From the NCBI GenBank assembly GCA_964553615.1, contig CAZKMA010000013.1:1-64000 (forward strand): a DNA stretch of 64,000 bases, read 5' to 3'. Source of the stretch: DATKUC01 sp964553615. Its GTDB lineage: Bacteria; Spirochaetota; Spirochaetia; DSM-27196; DATKUC01. Shown here piece by piece: positions 7,496 through 15,291 of this stretch. The notes under the pieces were generated by a model. The model worked only from the letters and a program-made list of their open reading frames with translations, had not been told where the DNA came from and ran no database searches. Made by a program: the position numbers and the translations under genes. How positions within the stretch are numbered: the stretch's first letter is position 1; every line of letters starts with the position of its first letter.

Positions 7496-10400
7496 TTGTA
7501 CGATCCTGTTGATCCCAAAGTGAGCTTCCCGAAGCTGGAAGAGGGTATACTCTCGTTCTGGGATACACACGACATCTTCAGAAAATCCATTGCCAACAGG
7601 GAAGGTCAGCCGGAGTATGTGTTCTATGATGGACCCCCGTTTGCCACGGGGTTGCCGCATTTTGGCCATTTCGTACCCGGCACCATAAAAGACATCGTCC
7701 CGCGCTATCAGACAATGAAAGGCAAGAAGGTCGAACGCAGGTTCGGCTGGGACTGTCACGGACTGCCGGTCGAATACGAGATGGAGAAAGAGCTCGGTAT
7801 TTCCGGCCATCGCCAGATTGAAGAGTACGGCGTGGCGAAGTTCAACGAATCCTGCCGCTCAATCGTCCTTCGGTATACGAACGAGTGGCGAAAGGTAGTC
7901 AACCGCCTTGGCAGGTGGGTGGATTTCGACAACGACTACAAGACTATGGAACCGGACTACATGGAAACCATCTGGTGGGTCTTCAAGCAGCTCTGGGAGC
8001 GTGAGCTTGTCTATGAAGGGGCGTACATCCTTCCCTATTGTCCGCGCTGTTCGACGGTGCTGTCGAATTTTGAGCTTAACCAGGGCGGATACCAGGATGT
8101 CCACGATCCGGCAATAACGGTGAAGTTCCGTCTGACCGACAGGAAGGTCGGTGGCGACGGCAGGACATACTTCCTTGCATGGACCACGACTCCGTGGACG
8201 CTTCCGTCCAATCTCGGACTCGCGTTCGGACCGGATATCGAGTACGTGAAGGTAGCCGACGGGAATGATTTCTACATCCTGGCCAGGGAGCGTCTTGAAT
8301 CATATTACAAGAGCCCCGAAGATTATCAAATAGTCTCTACATTCCGCGGTTCAGACCTTGCAGGAATATCCTACGAACCGCTCTTTCCGTATTTTCGGGA
8401 GATCGGCGCAACCGGTGCGTTCAAGACCTACACCGCGGACTACGTGAGCACCGAGGACGGTACCGGTATTGTTCACATTGCGCCCGGGTTCGGTGAGGAT
8501 GACTACGCGGTGTTGAAAGGCACCGATGTGCCGGTGCTCTGTCCCATAGACGACGAATGCCGGTTTACCGACGATGTATCGGACTATGCGGGACGCTTCG
8601 TCAAGGATGCGGACAAGGACATCATCCGCCGGCTGAAGGATGAGGGCAAGATTATCCGGCACGATCAGTACCTGCACAGCTACCCCCACTGCTACCGGTG
8701 CCACTCGCCGCTCATCTATCGCGCAATTTCAAGCTGGTTCGTGAATATAGACAAGGTGAAATCCTCAATGCTTGCGGCGAACAACAGTGTCTACTGGATG
8801 CCGGACCACCTGAAGACCGGCCGTTTCGGCAAGTGGCTCGAGGGCGCCTGGGACTGGGCAATCAGCCGGAACAGATTCTGGGGAAACCCGATACCGGTCT
8901 GGAAGTGCGACACCTGCGACAGCAAGGTCTGCATTGGCAGCCGCGATGAGCTGGAAGAAAAATCGGGCGCGCGTCCGCAGGATCTGCACAAGCATTTTGT
9001 CGACGAGATAACGTTTCCCTGTTCCTCCTGCGAGGGCGGCACCATGCACCGGATTTCCGAAGTGCTTGACTGCTGGTTCGAATCAGGTTCCATGCCGTAC
9101 GCGCAGAACCATTATCCGTTCGAGAACAAGGAACGGTTCGAGGGCCATTTCCCCGCCGAGTTCATCTGCGAAGGGCTGGACCAGACCCGCGGCTGGTTCT
9201 ACACCCTGACGGTGCTTGCTGCGGCGCTGTTCGATTCGCCGGCGTTCAAGAATGTGGTGGTGAACGGGCTTGTTCTTGCCCCGGACGGCAAGAAGATGAG
9301 CAAGAGCCAGCGCAACTACACGGATCCGAACGAAGTCATTAACAAGTTCGGCGCAGATGCTCTGCGTCTGTTTCTCATGCATTCTTCGGTCGTCAAGGCC
9401 GAAGACCTGAAGTATACCGATGAGGGAGTGCGTGAAGTTCTCAAGAGCATTATCATACCGTTGTGGAACTCCTACAGCTTCTTTGTCACGTATGCGAATA
9501 TAGACGGAGTTACCCCGACTGCCGCACCGGAAGATCCCGGCAATCCGCTTGATCGGTGGATTCTCTCGGAGGCGGAGAGTCTGGTGGCGGAGGTGACCGC
9601 CCAGCTCGACCGGTACGACATGCAGAAGGCAATAGATCCCATTGTCGACTTCATTGATCTTCTGAATAACTGGTACATTCGCCGAAGCCGAAGACGCTTC
9701 TGGCGGAGCGAGAATGACCTGGATAAGGATCAGGCGTATCAGACACTGTATTCGGTGCTTATGACGCTGCTCACCGTTTCCGCCCCCGTAATTCCGTTCA
9801 TTACCGAGGCGATGTATCAGAATCTCAAATCTGCAGATGCACCGGAGTCGGTTCACCTGCTGGACTATCCGGTGGCACGGGAGCAGAAGCGCGACCGCGA
9901 GCTGGAGACAAAGATGAAGATTACGCGGCAGGCAGTCAGCATGGGGCGGGCAATCCGCAGCATGCACAACCTCAAGATCCGCCAGCCGCTGAAGGCGCTC
10001 TATCTGGTTACGCGAAACATGGAAGAACGAAAGATTCTGCGCGAGATGGAAGACATTATTCGGGAAGAGATCAACGTCAAAGAGGTGGTCTTCCGCGAAA
10101 ACGAAGAGGACGTGGTCGAGTACCGCGCGAAGCCGAATTATCCGGTGCTTGGCAGAATGCTTGGCAAGGACATGAAGTCTGCGGCAGAGAAGATAGAAGC
10201 GCTCGCGCCACGGGAGATTCAGGAGCTCATGGAGGGCACAACGTTCTCCATGGACCTCGGGTCCCGGACCCTCGATCTGACGAGCGAGCACGTAATGATC
10301 CAGCGCAATGAACGGGAAAACCTCAAGGTCCTGAACGAAGGCTCACTGACCGTTGCGCTGGACCCGGAAGTTACCGAAGATCTCCGTCAGGAGGGGCTGG

Positions 10401-10660
10401 TCCGCGATCTGATTCGTGCGATCCAGAACCTGCGGAAAGAGAGCGGTTTTGATGTAACCGACCGAATTGCCCTCTATCTGCAGGGCGATGAGGAGCTGCA
10501 GGCGGCGGTCGACAACCATCAGGACTATCTGATGAGCGAAACCCTTGCGGTAGATATAAAATGGATGCGCCGCGATGATGCGAAAACCGTTTCGATCGGA
10601 GAGAAATCCTGCACTGTTTCAGTTGAGAAGGTGGAGGAGGGGGTGGAGGCCCGTCCGTAG
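7496..10660 (+). CDS. ileS: isoleucyl-tRNA synthetase, eukaryote-like class
   Basis: 1054 residues; charges tRNA-Ile in the cytoplasm. The class I HIGH motif is HFGH at 55-58 inside PPFATGLPHFGH, the form seen in eukaryotic-type (IleRS2) enzymes. KMSKS is at 600-604. Paired cysteines occur in the insertion and editing region (for example YCPRC, YPHCYRC, CDTC, CSSC). Known for the family: spirochaetal IleRS belongs to this class, which often tolerates mupirocin. Start TTG 7496 is chosen because a perfect AGGAGG lies 5 bp upstream; no ATG fits. The following lipoprotein frame overlaps its 3' end. Confidence 0.95.
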   Translation: MYDPVDPKVSFPKLEEGILSFWDTHDIFRKSIANREGQPEYVFYDGPPFATGLPHFGHFVPGTIKDIVPRYQTMKGKKVERRFGWDCHGLPVEYEMEKELGISGHRQIEEYGVAKFNESCRSIVLRYTNEWRKVVNRLGRWVDFDNDYKTMEPDYMETIWWVFKQLWERELVYEGAYILPYCPRCSTVLSNFELNQGGYQDVHDPAITVKFRLTDRKVGGDGRTYFLAWTTTPWTLPSNLGLAFGPDIEYVKVADGNDFYILARERLESYYKSPEDYQIVSTFRGSDLAGISYEPLFPYFREIGATGAFKTYTADYVSTEDGTGIVHIAPGFGEDDYAVLKGTDVPVLCPIDDECRFTDDVSDYAGRFVKDADKDIIRRLKDEGKIIRHDQYLHSYPHCYRCHSPLIYRAISSWFVNIDKVKSSMLAANNSVYWMPDHLKTGRFGKWLEGAWDWAISRNRFWGNPIPVWKCDTCDSKVCIGSRDELEEKSGARPQDLHKHFVDEITFPCSSCEGGTMHRISEVLDCWFESGSMPYAQNHYPFENKERFEGHFPAEFICEGLDQTRGWFYTLTVLAAALFDSPAFKNVVVNGLVLAPDGKKMSKSQRNYTDPNEVINKFGADALRLFLMHSSVVKAEDLKYTDEGVREVLKSIIIPLWNSYSFFVTYANIDGVTPTAAPEDPGNPLDRWILSEAESLVAEVTAQLDRYDMQKAIDPIVDFIDLLNNWYIRRSRRRFWRSENDLDKDQAYQTLYSVLMTLLTVSAPVIPFITEAMYQNLKSADAPESVHLLDYPVAREQKRDRELETKMKITRQAVSMGRAIRSMHNLKIRQPLKALYLVTRNMEERKILREMEDIIREEINVKEVVFRENEEDVVEYRAKPNYPVLGRMLGKDMKSAAEKIEALAPREIQELMEGTTFSMDLGSRTLDLTSEHVMIQRNERENLKVLNEGSLTVALDPEVTEDLRQEGLVRDLIRAIQNLRKESGFDVTDRIALYLQGDEELQAAVDNHQDYLMSETLAVDIKWMRRDDAKTVSIGEKSCTVSVEKVEEGVEARP

Positions 10661-11594
10661 CGGACGTTCTGCCCTCGCGGCGGCCATGCTGGTCGCCGCG
10701 GGCTCTCTCCTGCTCGCCGGGTGTCAGACCGCGCCTCCGGCGGTCAATGATCCGCGGGTTCTTGCTCTGTTGCCTCCGGGTGCGGATGCATACTTCTTTC
10801 TCGATGTCCGGAACAACCATGTCCTTGCGCAGGACTTCATCTCCGCCGTATCCGCTGGGGCGGCCCGGCGTGGCGAATCCAATTCTGCAGTAGACCGTAC
10901 CAGGTACGTGTATGGTGCGCTCGCCCGCGGGAAGCTCTATATAGTCGGTTCCGGACAGTATCCCGGCTTTCTGTTTTCTTACGCATTCCGGGGAAACAGG
11001 AACTGGAACGAGGAATCCATTCGGGTCAATGGGAAAAAGCTCAGCTACTGGCAGCAGAAGGACGGTGAATTCCAGGTTGCGCTCTCGCGGAACGGGACAC
11101 TTCTTGCCTCCAACGGCGACATCCAGTCGCTTTTCTCACGCGAGCAGCAGTCCGCCGGTGAGATACCCGCAGTTCCACCGGAGGTCGTTCAGGAATTCGG
11201 TCTCCAGGACCTGGTTTTCTATGCACCGGGCGGTGAAGGTGGTTCTTTCCTCCCGGGGCTGGCCTCCGGCGTGGTGGGTCACCTCCTGGTGCTTGTCCGG
11301 GGGAACCGTCCATCCGGCGGCGCGGCACAGGCGGCTTCGTCCTATGCCATGAGCTTCAGTCTCACGGCGCGGTCCGAACGGGATGCGCGGACCGTTTCGG
11401 TCCTGCTTCGGCTGGGTATGGTTTCGTTACTCTCCGGCTCCGGATCAGACGGCGGACAGAGCCCGGTGGAGCTCATGAAGAACCTCCATGTCGGGGTGAA
11501 AGGCAAGACGGTAAATGTGTCCGGAATTACGCTGTCGTCCGACGAACTTACTTCGCTCATCTTCCAGTTCCGCGGTGCTTCGGGTATAAAGTAA
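10575..11594 (+). CDS. predicted lipoprotein
   Basis: Function unrecognised. A basic, arginine-rich N-region is followed by a hydrophobic stretch and the lipobox LLAGC (cysteine at residue 50 counting from the ATG at 10575), so it should be a membrane-anchored lipoprotein. The mature part (about 290 residues) has alternating strands, for example DAYFFLDVRNN and GKTVNVSGITLSSDEL. The start is uncertain: ATG 10575 overlaps ileS by 86 bp, whereas TTG 10623 would give a more normal signal peptide; neither has a good Shine-Dalgarno. hisH starts 2 bp after its stop, so the three genes are probably one transcript. A spirochaete-specific envelope protein is a guess. Confidence 0.7.
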   Translation: MMRKPFRSERNPALFQLRRWRRGWRPVRSGRSALAAAMLVAAGSLLLAGCQTAPPAVNDPRVLALLPPGADAYFFLDVRNNHVLAQDFISAVSAGAARRGESNSAVDRTRYVYGALARGKLYIVGSGQYPGFLFSYAFRGNRNWNEESIRVNGKKLSYWQQKDGEFQVALSRNGTLLASNGDIQSLFSREQQSAGEIPAVPPEVVQEFGLQDLVFYAPGGEGGSFLPGLASGVVGHLLVLVRGNRPSGGAAQAASSYAMSFSLTARSERDARTVSVLLRLGMVSLLSGSGSDGGQSPVELMKNLHVGVKGKTVNVSGITLSSDELTSLIFQFRGASGIK

Positions 11595-11596
11595 CC

Positions 11597-12238
11597 ATGA
11601 ACGTTGGAGTAGTAGATTACGATGCAGGAAACCTCCGTAGCGTAGAAACTGCGTTGCGCCACATCGGTACGGATTTTGTGGTGTCGAGCGATCCGGATGT
11701 GCTGCGCGGGAGTGACCGGCTCATATTCCCGGGAGTGGGAGACGCCGGGGCCGCAATGGACGTCCTGAATCGGTCCGGTCTGGCCGAAGCAATCCGGGAG
11801 TTCTACCGGAGCGGAAATCCGATGCTCGGCATCTGCCTCGGCTCTCAGATCGTGCTGGAAGGATCGGACGAGACGGCGACACCGTGTCTGGGTCTTGTGA
11901 AGGGACGGGCCCGGCTCTTCCCGTTTTCGCGGTCGAACGGTCCCGCCGGAACCCAATCTGGCGAACACCTGAAGGTGCCGCATATTGGGTGGAATGGCGT
12001 GCATCCTCTGTCGGAGGATCCGCTTTTTTTGGGTATTCCGGATCGAACATCGTTTTACTTTGTTCACTCCTACTATCCCGAACCGGAAGAAAAAAGCGTG
12101 CTCTGCACAACAGACTATGGAATAGAGTTTGCCGCGGGTCTTCGGCAGGAGAATCTCTGGGCTGTTCAGTTTCACCCGGAAAAATCCGGCGAAACGGGGC
12201 TGCAGATGCTCAGGAATTTCCTCGAGTCAGCGTTGTAG
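11597..12238 (+). CDS. hisH: imidazole glycerol phosphate synthase, glutaminase subunit
   Basis: 213-residue class I glutamine amidotransferase that feeds ammonia to HisF in histidine biosynthesis. The nucleophile C80 sits in GICLGSQ, and H193 and E195 in QFHPEKSG complete the triad. The N-terminal VVDYDAGNLRSV and the oxyanion PGVG string are typical. hisF follows after 12 bp. No other his gene lies in the window, so the rest of the pathway must be elsewhere or absent. Confidence 0.95.
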   Translation: MNVGVVDYDAGNLRSVETALRHIGTDFVVSSDPDVLRGSDRLIFPGVGDAGAAMDVLNRSGLAEAIREFYRSGNPMLGICLGSQIVLEGSDETATPCLGLVKGRARLFPFSRSNGPAGTQSGEHLKVPHIGWNGVHPLSEDPLFLGIPDRTSFYFVHSYYPEPEEKSVLCTTDYGIEFAAGLRQENLWAVQFHPEKSGETGLQMLRNFLESAL

Positions 12239-12250
12239 GGGGCCGCGAAG

Positions 12251-13015
12251 ATGCTGCAGAAACGTGTCATTGTCTGCCTTGATGTTCGAGACGGGAAGAC
12301 CACGAAGGGGATCAAGTTCAAGGGGAATGTCGATATAGGAGATCCGGTCGAGATGGCTCGGGAGTACTATGCTCAGGGAGTCGACGAGCTGGTCTTCTAT
12401 GACATCACCGCATCCACGGAAAAACGTGGCATCATGATCGATGTGGTTGCCCGCGTTGCCGAGGTCATCTTCATCCCCTTTGCTGTCGGTGGTGGAATCG
12501 GGAGTCTGAAGGATATGCGGGCAGTCATTCTGGCGGGAGCCGAAAAGGTCAGTGTGAACAGCCAGGCGGTCAGAAATCCACAGATCATCGAAGAGGGGGC
12601 AGGAATCTTCGGCCGCCAATGTATTGTTCTGGGAATGGACGCCAAGGCGGACTCCGCCATGCCGAGCGGGTATCGCGTCTACATCAATGGTGGTCGGACG
12701 CCGACTGAGCTGGATGCGCTCGAATGGGCACTCCGTGCGGAACGGCTTGGTGCTGGAGAAATTGTCCTCAACTCAATCGATGCGGATGGGACACGGAACG
12801 GATATGAGATACCGCTAACCCGGATGATCTCCGAAGCGGTCGGCGTACCGGTAGTTGCATCCGGCGGTGCCGGGAAACCCGAACATCTGGTTTCGGTGTT
12901 TCGCGACGGCAGGGCAGATGCAGCGCTTGTTGCAAGCATGGTGCACTACGGCGACTACACGGTATCCGATATCAAGCAGATGCTGGACAGGGAAGGGATT
13001 CCCGTCCGGAAATAG
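12251..13015 (+). CDS. hisF: imidazole glycerol phosphate synthase, cyclase subunit
   Basis: 254-residue (beta/alpha)8 barrel, exactly the family length. It converts PRFAR plus ammonia to IGP and AICAR, complexed with HisH. D11 in CLDVRDG is the catalytic acid. The second catalytic Asp is in the GMDAKADS string near 130. Phosphate-binding loops VGGGI and ASGGAG are present. The sequence follows standard biosynthetic HisF (KGIKF, GNVDIGDP, ELVFYDITAS) rather than the divergent HisF copies of surface-sugar clusters. Confidence 0.95.
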   Translation: MLQKRVIVCLDVRDGKTTKGIKFKGNVDIGDPVEMAREYYAQGVDELVFYDITASTEKRGIMIDVVARVAEVIFIPFAVGGGIGSLKDMRAVILAGAEKVSVNSQAVRNPQIIEEGAGIFGRQCIVLGMDAKADSAMPSGYRVYINGGRTPTELDALEWALRAERLGAGEIVLNSIDADGTRNGYEIPLTRMISEAVGVPVVASGGAGKPEHLVSVFRDGRADAALVASMVHYGDYTVSDIKQMLDREGIPVRK

Positions 13016-13066
13016 GCCTCACTGATTCGTCGAAGCCGACCGTTTATCCTCTCCGGCCCAAGACTG

Positions 13067-13095
13067 TTGTTATTGGACGGAATTTTGTATATATT
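13067..13095 (+). promoter_or_regulatory. promoter of the fmdB-type gene
   Basis: TTGTTA (13067-13072), a 17-bp spacer and TATATT (13090-13095), followed by an AGGAGA ribosome site just before the ATG at 13131. This separates the zinc-ribbon gene from hisF. Confidence 0.6.
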
Positions 13096-13130
13096 TTCAC
13101 TATATTGCGCTTCTATCCAAGGAGACGGCC

Positions 13131-13481
13131 ATGCCGACCTACGACTATGAATGCAAGAGCTGTGGTCACAGCTTCGAGGCATTTCAGAGCATCATGGATC
13201 CTCCACTGAAGAAGTGTCCGGAATGTGGAAAGGCGGTGCGCCGGCTAATCGGCGGCGGCGCGGGCATTATCTTCAAAGGCAGTGGTTTCTATGTGACCGA
13301 CAGCCGGAGATCCAGCAGCACCAAGAAAACCAGCACGTCAAAGAGCGACTCAAACAGCGCGGTGGCAAGCGGAGGGAGTTCAGATTCTTCGAGCAACAGC
13401 AGTGCTCCATCAAACTCGAACTCGTCGAGCGACAAAAGCTCTTCTACCCCCAGCAACGCCTCTACCAAGAGCTCCGACTGA
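13131..13481 (+). CDS. FmdB-family zinc-ribbon protein with serine-rich tail
   Basis: 116 residues. The first about 60 are a standard FmdB/CxxC_CXXC_SSSS regulatory zinc ribbon (PTYDYECKSCGHSFE then KCPECGK), ending in the usual GGGAGIIFKGSGFYVTD. The remaining about 55 residues are a low-complexity Ser/Asn/Lys tail; its length is unusual but serine-rich tails are common in the family. Role unknown; often proposed as a small regulatory or metal-binding protein. It has its own promoter and a strong terminator. Confidence 0.88.
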   Translation: MPTYDYECKSCGHSFEAFQSIMDPPLKKCPECGKAVRRLIGGGAGIIFKGSGFYVTDSRRSSSTKKTSTSKSDSNSAVASGGSSDSSSNSSAPSNSNSSSDKSSSTPSNASTKSSD

Positions 13482-13511
13482 CTGACACGCAGGAATTCAT
13501 CAATCTTGTCA

Positions 13512-13558
13512 AACGGTCGCTTCCTACCTGAGAGGTTGGAAGGCGGCCGTTGTTTTTT
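13512..13558 (+). terminator. intrinsic terminator inside the 3' end of thiI
   Basis: A long hairpin: arms 13512-13529 and 13533-13551 pair at about 17 positions with one bulge and one mismatch (AACGG with CCGTT at the base), loop GAG, then GTTTTTTCT. It ends fmdB transcription, yet most of it lies within the last codons of thiI on the other strand (thiI stop at 13524-13526). Confidence 0.8.
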
Positions 13559-14759
13559 CTCCTTCCCGGGCGCCGCTTGAGAGCGGCTCGAGCGTGGCTA
13601 TTTCGGCGCGTTCCTGTGCTTGAGCCATGAGATCGTCCAGTTCCAGCCGTGCGAAGGACTCCTGCATGGGCCGGAGCCTCGGATGGATGAGCGGATGTTC
13701 AGGGGCGAAGAGCGAACAGCAATCCTGAAACGGCATGGTGGCGGTCTTGAAGGTGCCGAGCTTTCGTGCGAGCTCCATGATCTCCTCCTTGTCCCATGCA
13801 ATGAGCGGTCTGAAGACCGGCAGATCCGAATTGCTCCCGGTAAACTGCATGCTTTCCGGGGTTTGACTGGCAACCTGTCCGAGACTCTCTCCGGTAATAA
13901 GCGCCGACGCTCTCTGGGATACTGCAATCGTGGAGGCAATCCGCATCATTGCCGCCCGGAACAGCAGGGTGTATTCGGGCACCCGGGCCCGCTCCTGAAT
14001 CCGCTTCTGGATATCGTAAATCGGAACATTGAAGAGCCTCATGTTTCCCGTCCAGGGAGTAATGAGACGACCGAGCATTTTGGCCTTCTGTTGCGCGGCA
14101 ATGGAGGTTACCGGATAGGTGTGGAAGTGAATGGCGTTCAGATGCATACCGCGCTTGGCCATGAGGTAGCCGGCAACCGGAGAGTCAATTCCGCCGGAAA
14201 GGAGCAGCATCCCGGTGCCGGAAACACCGACGGGCAGACCATGCAGTCCGCGGGTAACTTCCGCGTACAGATATGCCCGCTCGCGAATTTCGATGTTTAT
14301 GGCCATGTCCGGATTCTTCAGATTGACTTCGAGCTGCGGGAACGCCTCGAGTACCGCGGAACCCATGTCTCGTCCGATTTCCGAGGAGTTGAGGGGAAAA
14401 CCCTTGTCTGCCCGACGTGCCGTAATGCGGAATGTCCTGACCGGTCGATCATCTGCCCGTGACTCGATCATGGTACGTGCAACCGAGAGTGTGCCTGCGG
14501 CAACCGCCTCCGGAGTCTTTGCCGTGGTAACAACCAGTGCGTATCCTGCTATGCCAAAGGTTCGGTCAAGCACATCACGGACCTGCCGATCGTATGCCCT
14601 GGACGCAATGACGTACATCCGCTTTTCCCGCGTTTCGACCGCGGCGTCGGTTCCCACAAGACCACGCTTGATATTATTTCGCAGTGCTTTCGTATATTGT
14701 CCCAGGTTCTGCTTCCGAAGGGTGAGTTCCCCGAGCTTGATCAGATAGCGATTCTCCAT
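13524..14759 (-). CDS. thiI: tRNA 4-thiouridine synthetase ThiI
   Basis: 411 residues from ATG 14759. Makes 4-thiouridine in tRNA and may supply sulfur for thiazole. An N-terminal ferredoxin-like/THUMP region is followed by the PP-loop SGGIDSP (about 188-194). The DCCSLF string near residue 350 carries the family's conserved cysteine. There is no C-terminal rhodanese domain, as in many bacteria and archaea, so the persulfide donor must differ from that of E. coli. The frame is open further upstream, but MENRYLIKLGE is the typical N-terminus of the family, so the later ATG was chosen. Confidence 0.92.
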   Translation of the reverse strand: MENRYLIKLGELTLRKQNLGQYTKALRNNIKRGLVGTDAAVETREKRMYVIASRAYDRQVRDVLDRTFGIAGYALVVTTAKTPEAVAAGTLSVARTMIESRADDRPVRTFRITARRADKGFPLNSSEIGRDMGSAVLEAFPQLEVNLKNPDMAINIEIRERAYLYAEVTRGLHGLPVGVSGTGMLLLSGGIDSPVAGYLMAKRGMHLNAIHFHTYPVTSIAAQQKAKMLGRLITPWTGNMRLFNVPIYDIQKRIQERARVPEYTLLFRAAMMRIASTIAVSQRASALITGESLGQVASQTPESMQFTGSNSDLPVFRPLIAWDKEEIMELARKLGTFKTATMPFQDCCSLFAPEHPLIHPRLRPMQESFARLELDDLMAQAQERAEIATLEPLSSGAREGEKTTAAFQPLR

Positions 14760-14926
14760 GGCTCTCAGGCTATCGATATCCGTCACCTTTTTCAAGAAGA
14801 CGATGCACGGATGAGAGCTCTCTTCGTGCTCTGATACAGAAACGGGCAAGAATATGCGCCAAATGGTATATATTCGTGGCTCCACACATTGCCAGACGAG
14901 CAGGAAGTGATTACACTGATAATGTT

Positions 14927-15235
14927 ATGATTAAGACAGAGGAAACGTGCTCCGACGCTGAAATTTCCCGGTATGCTCAGAAGTTGAAGGTGTGCGGACA
15001 TCCTGTCCGGTTGAAGTTGCTCTGTGCAATAGCCCGGCAGGAGGATCCTTGCGTATCAGAATTGTGGGTATGTCTCGAGCAGCCGCAACCGGTTGTTTCT
15101 CAGCATCTGGCGGTCCTGAAAGAGAAGGGAATCGTCAAGTCGGAAGTACAGGGCAATAAAAGAATATATTCGATAGTGGACCCGTTCGTTGAACAGATAG
15201 TCCTGACTATGACCGGTACACGTGTTTCCGTCTGA
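14927..15235 (+). CDS. ArsR-family winged-helix regulator
   Basis: About 102 residues, a small single-domain regulator. A conserved GHPVRLKLLCAI start is followed by the recognition region PVVSQHLAVLKEKGIV and a wing with NKRIYSI. Cysteines in the alpha3 region (DPCVSELWVCLEQ) sit near the position of the ELCVCDL metal motif of ArsR/SmtB, but the CxC pair itself is not present; thiol or redox sensing is possible. The start is uncertain: ATG 14927 has an AGGAAG 19 bp upstream, which is too far. No obvious target gene is adjacent except thiI, transcribed divergently. Confidence 0.85.
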   Translation: MIKTEETCSDAEISRYAQKLKVCGHPVRLKLLCAIARQEDPCVSELWVCLEQPQPVVSQHLAVLKEKGIVKSEVQGNKRIYSIVDPFVEQIVLTMTGTRVSV

Positions 15236-15247
15236 GGCATTCAGGTC

Positions 15248-15272
15248 CGGGAGTCCCGTGAGGGACCTCCCG
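15248..15272. other. GC-rich hairpin between convergent genes
   Basis: CGGGAGTCCC, loop GTGA, GGGACCTCCCG: a 10-bp stem with one bulge. No T-run follows on either strand, so it may act as a weak bidirectional terminator or 3'-end stabiliser. Confidence 0.4.
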
Positions 15273-15291
15273 CCTTGCGTCTCTTACCCCG

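Noticed and set aside
9083..10291. Open frame of 402 codons antisense to ileS
   Set aside because: Covered by the strongly conserved IleRS frame; the antisense translation has no recognisable motif and its openness follows from GC-rich codon bias.
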